NCBI GenBank assembly: GCA_027013285.1
Contig: JALUXR010000057.1
Span: 1-35,776 of the forward strand
DNA from: Candidatus Altimarinota bacterium
GTDB taxonomy: Bacteria; Patescibacteriota; Gracilibacteria; Absconditabacterales; Absconditicoccaceae
Direction: 5' to 3'
Length of the DNA stretch: 35,776 nucleotides
Shown here: positions 21,319 to 31,727 of the stretch, piece by piece
How the letters are laid out: each line of letters starts with the position of its first letter
Position numbering within the stretch: position 1 is the stretch's first letter
Program-made: the position numbers and the translations under genes
Notes under the pieces: generated by a model
The model's input: only the letters and a program-made list of their open reading frames with translations
What the model was told of the DNA's origin: nothing
Databases searched by the model: none

Positions 21319-21338
21319 TTATGAAATATATTTTATAA
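21319..21338. promoter_or_regulatory. second copy of palindrome (putative operator)
   Basis: TTATGAAATATATTTTATAA: one mismatch to the perfect palindrome at 19751-19770, 27 bp upstream of the next gene start. Confidence 0.65.
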
Positions 21339-21364
21339 TATTTAATTTTTTTAAAATAAAAAAC

Positions 21365-21754
21365 ATGGAAAAGATAAATTTGATGGATAAATATCCTGTT
21401 TATACTAAAGAAGTTTTAAAATCTCAAACTAAGTTTAAAAATGTAGATGAGTATATTCAAGCTTTGAAACAAAAAATTGAAGAAGATGAAGTAGCTACTT
21501 TTATTTGAGTTTTTGATCATTTTGAGCATACAAAAAAATTATGAGGACAAATAGCAGATGGTATGATAGCTGGAAAAATTTTACTTTTTTGTTTTGGGCG
21601 AAATATCCCAAAACCACAAGCTATGGCTGTAAGACCTAGAAATATTGCTATTGCTGAATTTGAAGATAAATTTGTAATTTCATTTCTAGAAGCTCCAGTT
21701 GAAAAGGCAAATACTAAAAAAATTAATTGGATATTAGAACATGTTGAAGACTAA
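21365..21754 (+). CDS. DUF6858-like protein
   Basis: MEKINLMDKYPVYTKEVLKSQTKFKNVDEYIQALKQKIEEDEVATFIGVFDHFEHTKKLGGQIADGMIAGKILLFCFGRNIPKPQAMAVRPRNIAIAEFEDKFVISFLEAPVEKANTKKINWILEHVED*. Confidence 0.65.
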
Positions 21755-21774
21755 TTTATATTATTTAAAATATT

Positions 21775-22524
21775 ATGGTAAAAAAGTTTTATGAAAATCT
21801 AAAAAACTTGAAAAGTTTAGCTCCAAATGAAGATACAAATAGAGTTTTTTCAGAATTAGTTAGTTATTGTGTTTCAAATGATGTAGATATTGAATATAAT
21901 GATTTGATTAAAAAATTTAATGATTATTGTTCAATATGAGAATATGAACTTGAAAAATATACTACTACAGAAATATTAAATAATTCAAATCCAGAAGAAG
22001 AATTAAAAAAATTTAAATATTATAAAAATTATGAGAAGTTAACAACATTTGAATATACAAATTCTATGTTATTTACAGATAAAATTGAAAATGTTTTATT
22101 TATTTGATGATGACCTTTACCTTTAACTTCTATTGTTTTGTTTTATAAATATTGAGTAAAATCAGTTATTGTAGATATAAATCAAGAAGCAGTAAATTTA
22201 AGTAAAAAATTAATAAAAAAATTGTGATTGGATAAATATATAAAAATAATTCAATGAGATGCAAAAACATATAAAGATGTACACAAGTATGATTTATGTT
22301 ATGTAGCAAGTTTGGTATTTTGAAGTAATGAACACAAAGAAATAATTGAAAACATAAAAAAAATAGATTTTAAATTACTTTTAACTAGGACTAGTCATAG
22401 AACTAGGCAATTGTTGTATAAAAAAGTAGATGAAAATATTTTAAAACAATATTTTGATATTCAATTAATAGTTCATCCAAAAAATGAGGTAGTAAATTCT
22501 ATTATTTTATCTTATAAAAAATAA
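21775..22524 (+). CDS. nicotianamine synthase-like SAM-dependent enzyme
   Basis: ...YKNYEKLTTFEYTNSMLFTDKIENVLFIGGGPLPLTSIVLFYKYGVKSVIVDINQEAVNLSKKLIKKLGLDKYIKIIQGDAKTYKDVHKYDLCYVASLVFGSNEHKEIIENIKKIDFKLLLTRTSHRTRQLLYKKVDE...; the FIGGGPLPLTSIVL motif is characteristic of the NAS family. Confidence 0.8.
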
Positions 22525-22526
22525 TT

Positions 22527-23621
22527 ATGACACAAGAAAAAATTTGATTTTATGATATAGTAAAAACTATGGAGCCAAGATGGGTAATGAGTAGTATGGC
22601 AACTGGTGCTGTATGAATGCTTACTATGATAGTTGGTGCAAAATTTAATTTTGTATTTTTGAAATATCTTGCAGGAATTTTGGCTATTTTGGCAATAATA
22701 TTTTTTATTGCTTTTGTAATAATGTTTAGTTTAAGAATTTTTAAATTTCCTCAGGAAGTAAAAAAAGATTTATCTCACACTATTGCAGCAAATTTTTTTG
22801 CTTGAATATTTATTTCAGCAGCTGTAATAGTTACCATAATTCGGAATGTTTTAGTTCCTTTATGATGGTGTGTAGATCCTGTTTTATCATCAAAGATATT
22901 TTATATTATTGCTTTAGTTTTAGGGACAATTATTCCTGTTTTGGTTCCTTTTATGCTTACTATTTCAGAAAAAGTAGATTCTAAACATGCAATTTGAATA
23001 TGGTTTTTACCTCCGGTTGGAATATTTGTATTAGTATTTGCTTGAAACTTTATGGCTTTACATGGAATTTGGCAAAATTGGATACCTTATATTAGTATTT
23101 TTTATTTGTGAATAGCATTTATGCTTTATTTTCTTGTAAGTGCTATGATTTATTCAAGACTTAAATTCCATTCTTTACCAGCTCCGGAAGTAGCTCCAAG
23201 TTTTGTTATCTGACTTGCACCGATAGGAGTTTCTATCATTGCCTTAAACACTTTCGGAAAAGTTTTAGATAAAAACAATCTATTTCATTGGAATTTAGAT
23301 TTTATTCATGGATTTATACAAGTAATAAGTTCTATGATAGCTTGATATTGATTTTGGTGGTTTATTTTAACTATACTAATTTTATGATACTATTTGGTTA
23401 AAAAATCTATTCCATACACATTAGGTTGGTGGGCACTTGTATTTCCGATAGCTGCATTTTGAATATGACTTAAATTTTTATCTATAGATTTAAGTTGTGC
23501 TTGGTTATGTTCAGTTGTGTGAATTGTTTGGATTCTAGCTTTGAGTTTATGGTTAGTCGTGTTTATAAAAACATTAATTTGAATAATAACAAAAAAAGCA
23601 TTTGTAAGACCAAAATTATAG
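22527..23621 (+). CDS. TDT/TehA/SLAC1-type transporter
   Basis: MTQEKIGFYDIVKTMEPRWVMSSMATGAVGMLTMIVGAKF...GIWFLPPVGIFVLVFAGNFMALHG...LKFHSLPAPEVAPSFVIGLAPIGVSIIALNTF...YTLGWWALVFPIAAFGIGLKFLS...; TDT-family motifs. Confidence 0.8.
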
Positions 23622-23639
23622 ACGATAAATTAATATGAT

Positions 23640-23664
23640 TAACTAGCTTTTTGCTAGTTTTTTC
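23640..23664 (+). terminator. Rho-independent terminator
   Basis: AACTAGCTTTTTGCTAGTTTTTT. Confidence 0.75.
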
Positions 23665-23725
23665 TTGATTTTTATTTTTTATAGCTTATTGTATTTATAT
23701 AAATTTATAATTAATAAAAATAGAT

Positions 23726-24325
23726 ATGGAATATTTAAATTTCTTTAACAATATAGAAAAAATAGTTTTGAAAGATGAATTATTGATTTTTTTATGAGTA
23801 AATAATAATTGAATTGTTGATTTTTCTTATATAGATATAATAAAAACAGCTGGTCATAGTTGTTGAACAGTTGCATGAGCTTATTTAATTGCTCAAAAAT
23901 GATTAAAAGCTTTATTTTGAAATGAATTACCAAATAGAGGGAAAATAAAAGTAGAAATTAAAAATGCTCCAACAGAAAATAATGCATGAGTTATAGGTTG
24001 TGTATTATCAAATATTACATGAGCTACTACAAATTATTGATTTTGATGAATTCCTACATGAAAATTTAATAGGAGAGATACACTTTTTTATAATGTAGAA
24101 ATAGAATCTGATGTTAGATTTACTGATTTAATAACTTGAAAAAGTATAGAAGTAGATTATAGACCTTGAAGAATAGTAAATCCTATGGAGATTTTGAAAA
24201 GTGCAATATGACCTGATGCAACAGAAGTTAATAAAAAATCTTTTCCTATAAGATTTCAGAATATGGTAAAAACTATTTTTGATAATTCAGATAAAGTAAT
24301 TGATATAAAAATAATCTCTCATTAA
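23726..24325 (+). CDS. FmdE-like domain protein
   Basis: ...FSYIDIIKTAGHSCGTVAGAYLIAQKGLKALFGNELPNRGKIKVEIKNAPTENNAGVIGCVLSNITGATTNYGFGGIPTGKFNRRDTLFYNVE...; GHSCxxVAxAYLxAxxGLxALFG pattern of FmdE. Confidence 0.75.
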
Positions 24326-24339
24326 GTTAGGAGATTTTT

Positions 24340-24528
24340 TTATTTTTTAACTATTTTATAACCTCAAATAATAATGTCTTTATCTTTTTTAGGTCTAAAA
24401 ATAAAATAAAGTGTCAAAATATTTATTCAAATTATTATAAAAAATATAGCTATTAAGTATGAAAGTAATTCTGGTTTGATTAAAATTAATATTCAAAATA
24501 GTATAAAAAATAATCAGTAAATAAACAT
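24340..24528 (-). CDS. small membrane protein
   Basis: MFIYGLFFILFGILILIKPELLSYLIAIFFIIIGINILTLYFIFRPKKDKDIIIGGYKIVKK*. Confidence 0.6.
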
Positions 24529-24530
24529 TA

Positions 24531-25619
24531 TTATTTGTTGTTAGAATCTAAATTTTCTATGATTCCAGCTACTCATATCATAGCTGCATTATCTGTAGAA
24601 TATAAGTTCTTTTTCGGTGTGTAAAAGTTTTTTATTTTAAATTTTTCCTTATGGTTTATTATAAATATTTTTAATTCTTCGTTTGCACTTACTCCGCCAA
24701 CTAATGCAATATTTTCTATTCAAAAGTGTTTTGAAGCTTTTAATAGTTTTTTTCATAAAGTTTCCACTACAGCTTGTTCAAATTCATATGCAATATTACA
24801 AATAGTTTGTTCATCTAAATCTTCTCACATTTCTTTTTTTATTTCTTGTATTTTGTAGTTTGCCGATGCTTTTAGTCATGAAAATGAAAAATTAAATTCT
24901 TTCTTTTTTAACCAAATTCTTGGGAAATCAAAATTCATTTTTTTTCATAATTTAGCTTTATCTCATATCCGTTTTCCTCCAGGATAAGGTCAGCCTAACA
25001 TTCTTGAAACTTTATCAAAAACTTCACCAGCAGCATCATCTAATGTAAATCAGATTTTTGTGATTTTTAAATTTCAAATTTTTGTAATTATATCATCTTG
25101 ATTTAAACTATAGTTGTTTTGTAGCTGTTCAGTGTAAGAAGCAAGTTCGTCGATATTATTTTCTTCTTTTGTATTTTCAATTATGTAAAGATTATTATGT
25201 CATCCAGAGACTGTAAGAGCTATGAAAGGAAATTGAATATTGTTTATGTTCTCATCACAAAGTATAGACAAAATATGTCAGTTGATATGATGAACAGGTG
25301 TAAGTTTTTTTTCTAAAAATAGTGAAAGTGTATTTGCTAAGGTTCTTCCTACAAGCAAACTTCAAGGCAACCCAGGACAACAAGTATAAGATATGAAATC
25401 AACTTTTTTAATTTCTTCAATTCAGATTTCGTCTAACAAATCTATAACTTTACTTTCATGTAATCTACTAGCTAATTCAGGAATAACTCATCCAAATTTT
25501 GTATGTTCTGCTATTTGTGAGTGTAATAAAATTTTTTCAACATCAAAAAATCAATTTTTATAAGATATAATTGCAAGTGAAGTATCATCACAAGATGTTT
25601 CTATAGCTAAAGTTTTCAT
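24531..25619 (-). CDS. tsaD: tRNA N6-adenosine threonylcarbamoyltransferase TsaD
   Basis: MKTLAIETSCDDTSLAIISYKNGFFDVEKILLHSQIAEHTKFGGVIPELASRLHESKVIDLLDEIGIEE...; canonical TsaD N-terminus. Confidence 0.95.
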
Positions 25620-25689
25620 AAATTTATTTTAAAATTAAATTAGTCTGTGGTAAATAGTAATTATGTTTTATTTAAAATATAAGAATTAT

Positions 25690-25905
25690 ATACATTTTTT
25701 ATTTTATATGTTCTTCTTTATCTTGATACAAAGAAGAACCAAGAAAGATCAAGATACATTACCAGATTAAATTGTTTTAACCTTACTGGTTACAGTCTTC
25801 GACTGATAAATACTGACTCATTCTTATGATTTAGATATTTAGTTGATAGGCTTGCTCCCTCCCACAAGTGGGCTCCGGGGTCGCAAGCCATTGTTGAGTT
25901 TTTAT
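25690..25905. ncRNA. unassigned structured RNA with H-type pseudoknot and GC-rich hairpin
   Basis: GTTCTTCTTT-ATCTTGATAC-AAAGAAGAAC (10-bp stem) whose loop is complementary to downstream ATCAAGATA; ACCAG/CTGGT; CAGTC-TTC-GACTG; GGCTTGC...CCCAC-AAG-TGGG...GCAAGCC. No long ORF. Strand undetermined. Confidence 0.5.
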
Positions 25906-26023
25906 GAATAAATATAATATATTATAGTTTCTATAATTTTAAAGTTTTGTAGTTTATCTTAATGTATGTGGTTATTTGTTTGTCATTATATTTGTATCGG
26001 AAATATGTATTAAACTATTTTTT

Positions 26024-26779
26024 TTAATCTGTAATCCGTCATTTATTTTCATATTCTTTGATAAACTTTTTTATGTTAGCATGATACATATTCTCCAGAC
26101 TTCAAGGTTCTGTAGCTTCGATTACTTTCATCAAATTTCAAATTTCTTTTCTCTTCGATTTTTCTCAAATAGGGCAAGTACAACCAGAATATGGGATTTT
26201 CTCATTCAAAACTAAATTCATAATATCTTTTTCTCTTACAAAACTCATAGGTCTAATGATAGTTAAATCTCATCTTTTCATTTTATTTATTGGAGGCATA
26301 AGTGTTGCATTTCTATTTATTATCATATTCATAAATAGAGTAGTTATACCATCATCCAAATGATGTCAAAGAGCTATTTTGTTAAATCACCATTTTTCGC
26401 AAAGCTTAAACATAGAAATTCTTCTAGCATAAGAACACCATTGACAAGAAATTCAAATACCATCTTCAAGCCTACTTCATTCTGGTAAATTAATTTCTAT
26501 ATATTCCATATCTAATCATATTTTATCAAAAAACTTTTGTTGTTCAGTAAAATCTACATCACATCTCATAAGAAATTTTTTATTCATATAGACTCATTTT
26601 ACTTCAAAATTTAAGTGAGATCTATCTCTAAGTTCACATAATAAATTTGCCAAAAGCATGCTATCTTTTCATCATGAAATTCAGATTAAAATTTTATCAC
26701 CGTCTTGAATCATATCAAAAGTCTTGATAGCTTTCATAGTTTTGCTTCTTATAGTTTTATGTAATTTTGTTTGTTCCAT
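26024..26779 (-). CDS. TtcA-like tRNA thiolation PP-loop ATPase
   Basis: MEQTKLHKTIRSKTMKAIKTFDMIQDGDKILIGISGGKDSMLLANLL...CSYARRISMFKLCEK...HHLDDGITTLFMNMIINRNATLMPPINKMKRGDLTIIRPM...YSGCTCPIGEK...; SGGKDS motif and Cys positions. Confidence 0.82.
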
Positions 26780-26847
26780 AAGTTTTGTTTGAATATTAAA
26801 ATCATATTTATTACTTTTTTATATCTTAAAATTTAAATTATAATTTT

Positions 26848-27390
26848 TTAATTATTTACCAAAAATTGCCTTACATATTCATAAATCATTTCTTCTTGTT
26901 TTAAAAAGTTTTCCCAAGTTCCTTTTTCTAATTTTCATAAAACAAAATTTACAACTTGAGATTTTTCTTGGGGTCTTCCAACTCCCATTTTAAGTTTCCA
27001 ATATTTGTTTGTTCCGCATTTTCTTGTAATATCTTTAAGCCCATTATGTCCATTATCTCCACCATTCCATTTAAGTTTTACAACTTCAGGATCTAAGTCT
27101 ATTTCATCGTGGATTACCAACATATTTTCAGCTTCGATTTTGTAATAATTCAAAACTTTACTTACACAGTCTCAAGATAGATTCATAAAAGTTTGTGGTT
27201 TTACAAAAATAAGCATATATTTTTCATGCTTTGCTATAGAAATATCTCCATTAAATTTTTTATCAAACATAAAAGGAGTTCATTCTGAATAATTTGCTAT
27301 TAGATCTATAATTTTAAATCAAATATTGTGTCTTGTGCTTTCGTATTTATCTCAAGGATTTCAAAGTCCTACTATAAGTTTTGTTTTCAT
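26848..27390 (-). CDS. pth: peptidyl-tRNA hydrolase
   Basis: [31 protein letters not shown]...KPQTFMNLSGDCVSKVLNYYKIEAENMLVIHDEIDLDPEVVKLKWNGGDNGHNGLKDITRKCGTNKYWKLKMGVGRP... Confidence 0.95.
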
Positions 27391-27398
27391 AGGAAAAT

Positions 27399-28325
27399 TT
27401 ATTTATTAAAATATTCTGTAAGTTGTGGCATAACTTGTTTTTTTCTAGAAAGTCTATTTCATAAATCAGCTAAATTATTTTCTATTTTTGTATTAAAAAC
27501 TTCTTTTATTACAGAAGCATCTTCATCTAAAATTATAGTTGTATTTTGTTCTTTGATAATATCTACAATAGATAACATAATAAAACTTAATCAATCCTTT
27601 TCCTTTATTTCTTTAAGTCATTTAATAATTTCTTCTTTTCTTCAAAGTGCATAGTTTGGGTTTGTAGTTTCAAGAGTTCATATTCATATTTTTTTTCAGT
27701 TTGTTTCAAAAACTTTATAATCGTATTTGATTAAATCTTCTACTGAAATATTTCATAAATCAGATTTTGCATCAAACATTTCCATAGCATATTTTTCCAT
27801 ATCTTCAATATTTGAAATTTCAAATAATTTTTCTGTTATGATAGTATCTTCTTTTGTAGTTGTAGCAGACTTGAACATTAAACTATCTGACAAAATTCAA
27901 GTTAACATTAAATCTGCAATTTTTGGATTTATTTCAAATCAAGCTTCTTTATACATTTTGTAAATGATAGAACATGTAGAACAAATAGGTTCAAACCTCA
28001 TATATAAAGGATTTGGACAAGAAAAATTTACTTTATGATGATCTACTACATATTCAACATTTAATTCATTTAAGTTATCTAAAGTTTGAAATTCTTCATT
28101 ATGATCTACTAAACAAACATTTGTTCAAGCAGGAAAACTTGTAGCTATTTCAGGAATTTGAACTCATAGTTTATTTAAAACAAATTCTGTTTCTTTATTT
28201 AACTTTCCTTGAATATAAGGAGTAGCTTTGTATCATTTTTTTGTTAGATAATCAGCCATAATAATAGCAGACAAAGTGCAATCAGTATCAGGAATTTTAT
28301 GTCATACAACTTTAATTTCTCTCAT
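27399..28325 (-). CDS. ppaC: manganese-dependent inorganic pyrophosphatase (DHH family)
   Basis: MREIKVVGHKIPDTDCTLSAIIMADYLTKKGYKATPYIQGKLNKETEFVLNKLGVQIPE...VCLVDHNEEFQ...VEYVVDHHKVNF...SDSLMFKSATTTKED... Confidence 0.9.
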
Positions 28326-28381
28326 AATTTTTAAATAAAAAAATAAATAAAATTTGGTGTTTATAATAATTATTGTCTATT

Positions 28382-28604
28382 TTATTTCAAATCATTATTG
28401 AATTGATTGATAAGTAATCAAAATATTAAAACTCATAGAACTTGTTCTGCTGAAAATAGGAAAATAAGAAAATTGTTTCAAGCCATACTCATATCTCATA
28501 AAAGATTTGATAAAGTAGATAAAGATACATAAAAATAATACCATATTGATTGTAATTTACCTTCTCAAACATAGTATTGAGTTCGTATATGATCAGATAT
28601 ACGA
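28382..28604 (-). pseudogene. C-terminal part of an ion-channel-like (two-TM) protein
   Basis: Open frame with TGA=Gly: ...RISDHIRTQYYVGEGKLQSIWYYFYVSLSTLSNLLGDMSMAGNNFLIFLFSAEQVLGVLIFGLLINQFNNDLK*; pore-loop/TM2-like arrangement, no start codon context. Confidence 0.5.
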
Positions 28605-28714
28605 CATCTACTTTTTAACTGAAATTCAACAATTTACAGATAATCATCGAAAACAAAAACTTTTTATAGTTCTTTCAGAACTATTTTTTTGGGAGAAAAA
28701 AATAAGGACTTTAA

Positions 28715-29879
28715 CTTTTTGATGAAAAAACTCTTAGAAAAATTACAATTTAAAAAGCCCCATAGAAGATTATAATATTAGGTGACAAGTAATATTATAA
28801 ATTTTACTCCTTAATCTATGGGACTTATGAAAGATAATAAAGTAAAAGATTATAGATACAAGAAAAAGTTGAATGAAAATGAGAGAGTACTAATAGAACA
28901 TTATTATACAAAAAAGAAAATTAAGAATTACAGCTATATAGCAAAAGAAATATGAAGAGATAGGAAAACAATAGAAAGAGAAATAAAAAGAAATAGATAC
29001 TCAAATGTATGGTGACATTGGGTATATAAAGCAGATATAGCAAAAAAAAGAAACTATAAAAGAAGGATAAAATCAAATAGGAAACATACAAAATTGTTTA
29101 CACGAGAATGAAGAAAATTTGTGGAAAAGATAAAAGAAGCTATGAAAAAAGAATGATGGTCTATAAGTGCAAGTATAGGGAGATATGAATATGAAAAAAA
29201 CAAAAAAACAAAAATAGCTATAAGTACAATGTATAGATATGCTAGAAAGTATGATAAAGAATTAGAAAAGATGCTATTGTATAAAAGTTGGTGATATAGA
29301 AAATGAGAATATAACTATTGAAAGAATAGTAAACTATTAGAATTAGAGAGTATAGAAACTAGAGAGGAAGTAATAAATAATAGAGAAAGAAAATGAGATT
29401 ATGAAGTAGACTTGATAGTAAGTAAAAAGAGTAAAAGTGTGATATTAAATATAATAGAGAGAAAAAGTAGAAACATACTAACTAAAAGACTACCAAACAA
29501 AGAGAAATTAACAGTAAAAGAAGCAATAAGAGAATTACTGAAATGAAAAAAAATATATAGTATAACAACAGATAATGGAACAGAATTTACAGATTTAATA
29601 GATATATGTAAGGAATTGTGAATAAAGTGATATAGATGTCATCCATATAGTAGTTGGGAAAAGTGAAGTGTAGAAGTACATAATAGATATATAAGAAGAT
29701 ATATACCAAAATGAGCAGATATAAATGATTATACAGATGAAGAACTAAAGAAAATAACTAATAAAATTAATAGTTTACCAAGAAAGATACATTGATACAT
29801 AACACCTGAAGAAATATTTTATGAAAAAACTATTAAATATTTCTAAAATTTTTGGGGCTTTTTGATGAAAAAACTCTTA
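28715..29879 (+). mobile_element. IS30-family insertion sequence with flanking 22-bp direct repeats
   Basis: CTTTTTGATGAAAAAACTCTTA at 28715-28736 and 29858-29879; internal 11-bp inverted repeat AAAAAGCCCCA (28752-28762)/TGGGGCTTTTT (29853-29863). Confidence 0.8.
28830..29847 (+). CDS. IS30-family transposase
   Basis: MKDNKVKDYRYKKKLNENERVLIEHYYTKKKIKNYSYIAKEIGRDRKTIEREIKRNRYSN...RKGDYEVDLIVSKKSKSVILNIIERKSRNILTKRLPNK...ITTDNGTEFTDL...HPYSSWEKGSVEVHNRYIRRYIPKGADINDYTDEELKKITNKINSLPRKIHGYITPEEIF; IS30 HTH and DDE motifs. Confidence 0.93.
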
Positions 29880-29954
29880 CGAGTTTTTGGATTGAAATTT
29901 TGAAGAAAATGATTATAATCATAGAAATAATTAAAAAATGAACTTTCTAAAAAT

Positions 29955-30767
29955 ATGAAACAAATAATAAATGTAAAATGAAGTGAAATTACTTTGTATT
30001 CTAAAAATAAAGATGATTTTATTTCTTTGACTGATATTGCGAAGTTTAAAAATGCTGAACATACAGGTTTAGTTATTTCTCACTGGTTAAGTACAAGATA
30101 CACAGTCGAGTTTATTTGATTGTGGGAACAATTAAATAATAAAGATTTTAATGTAACTGAATTCCGTAACATTAAAAATGAATCAGGCTCTAATGGATAT
30201 GTCTTATCTTGAAAACAATGGATAGAAAAAACAAATGCAATTTGAATAATATCAAAAGCAGGTCGTTATTGATGAACATATGCACACAAAGACATAGCTT
30301 TTGAATTTGCAAGTTGGATTTCAGCAGAATTTAAATTATATTTGATTACTGAATTCCAAAGATTAAAAGAAGAAGAAACAAAATGAAAATCTCTTGAATG
30401 GTCAGTAAAAAGGGAATTAACAAAAATAAATTATAAACTTCAAACAGATTCAATAAAAAATTATTTAATTCCAAGTTTAGAAGATTTTAAGAAAAAATAT
30501 ATTTATGCAGATGAAGCAGATTTATTAAATATTATAATTTTTTGAAAAACAGCAAAAGATTGGAGAGATGAAAATGAAAATAAAAAATGAAATATCAGAG
30601 ATTATGCAACAATAGAACAACTTTTACTTTTGGCTAATTTAGAAAACTTGAATTGAGAATTTATAAAACAATGATTAGAAAAAGAAAAAAGGTATGAATT
30701 ATTAAGTGAAATAGCTAAAAATCAAATAAAGATTTTGTTTGATAATAATTTTAAAAAATTAAAATAA
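29955..30767 (+). CDS. KilA-N domain protein
   Basis: MKQIINVKGSEITLYSKNKDDFISLTDIAKFKNAEHTGLVISHWLSTRYTVEFIGLWEQLNNKDFNVTEFRNIKNESGSNGYVLSGKQWIEKTNAIGIISKAGRYGGTYAHKDIAFEFASWISAEFKLYLITEFQRLKEEE...; typical KilA-N. Confidence 0.93.
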
Positions 30768-30769
30768 AT

Positions 30770-30904
30770 ATGTTTACAAAATTACAATTAAATAAAATTA
30801 AGCATTGATTACAAAAGTGATATATTTCTATAAAATATAGTTATATTACAAAAAAATGATCAAGAGCTTGGAAAAAATTAGAAGATGATAAAAAAAACTT
30901 GTAA
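30770..30904 (+). CDS. small basic protein
   Basis: MFTKLQLNKIKHGLQKGYISIKYSYITKKGSRAWKKLEDDKKNL*; lies between KilA-N and methyltransferase genes and overlaps the latter by 20 nt. Confidence 0.45.
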
Positions 30905-31727
30905 TTGAGGTGTAAATTATGATTTAGATTTATTACTAAATTCTATTGATTTATATATATCTGAATTAGAAATTAAAGATGAAATAATTTTATTTGATTT
31001 TTGATCGTGAATTTGAAATACTGTAATTCCAACAATTAAAAATTTAATAAATAGCTGATTTAAAGTTAATTATCATGCTTTTGATATTTCTGAAAATATA
31101 ATATCTTTATTAAAAGAAAATTTTATAAAAAATAATATTAAAATTGATTTTAATTATACTATTATAGATTTTGAAGAAAAAGATTTATCAGAAATTATTT
31201 TTGAAGTTAGGAAAAAATATACAAATAAACCAATACTTTGATTATTTTTATGAAATACAATTTGAAATTTTTTATCAATTGAAAGAGTTTTATCTAATAT
31301 AATGGATGCATTAGATTTAAAAGATAAGTTAGTAATTTGAATAGAAAGAGTTGATTTACAAAATCAAAGATGGTTAAGTAATATGTTAAGTTGATATAAA
31401 CCAACAATTTCTCGTGAACATGATTTTGCTACATTAGAATATTTATGATTAAAAAAAGAATATTGAAATTTTGATGTAATATTTAATAATAGAAATTTAT
31501 CAGTTGAAACATATTTTATCTTTAATAAAGATTTTGAAATAGAATTAGATTGAAATAAATATAAATTTAATATTTGAGAAAAAATTAAATTATTTCATTC
31601 AAAAAAAGTAAATGAAGAAGAATTTTCAAAGATATTAACAGGGCTTGATTTAAGAATATGTAATTTAAGAACGAGTAAAGATAATTTATATTTACAAAGT
31701 TTAGTTGAAAATAAAAAGATTTATTAA
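30885..31727 (+). CDS. EgtD-like (Methyltransf_33) SAM-dependent methyltransferase
   Basis: MIKKTCNGGVNYDLDLLLNSIDLYISELEIKDEIILFDFGSGIGNTVIPTIKNLINSGFKVNYHAFDISENIISLLKENF...NKPILGLFLGNTIGNFLSIERVLSNIMDALDLKDKLVIGIERVDLQ...; FLGNTIGNF is characteristic of the EgtD family. Confidence 0.75.

Noticed and set aside
22802-22984. Supplied plus-strand ORF MNIYFSSCNSYHNSECFSS...
   Set aside because: Wrong frame within the TDT-like transporter gene; artefact of treating TGA as stop.
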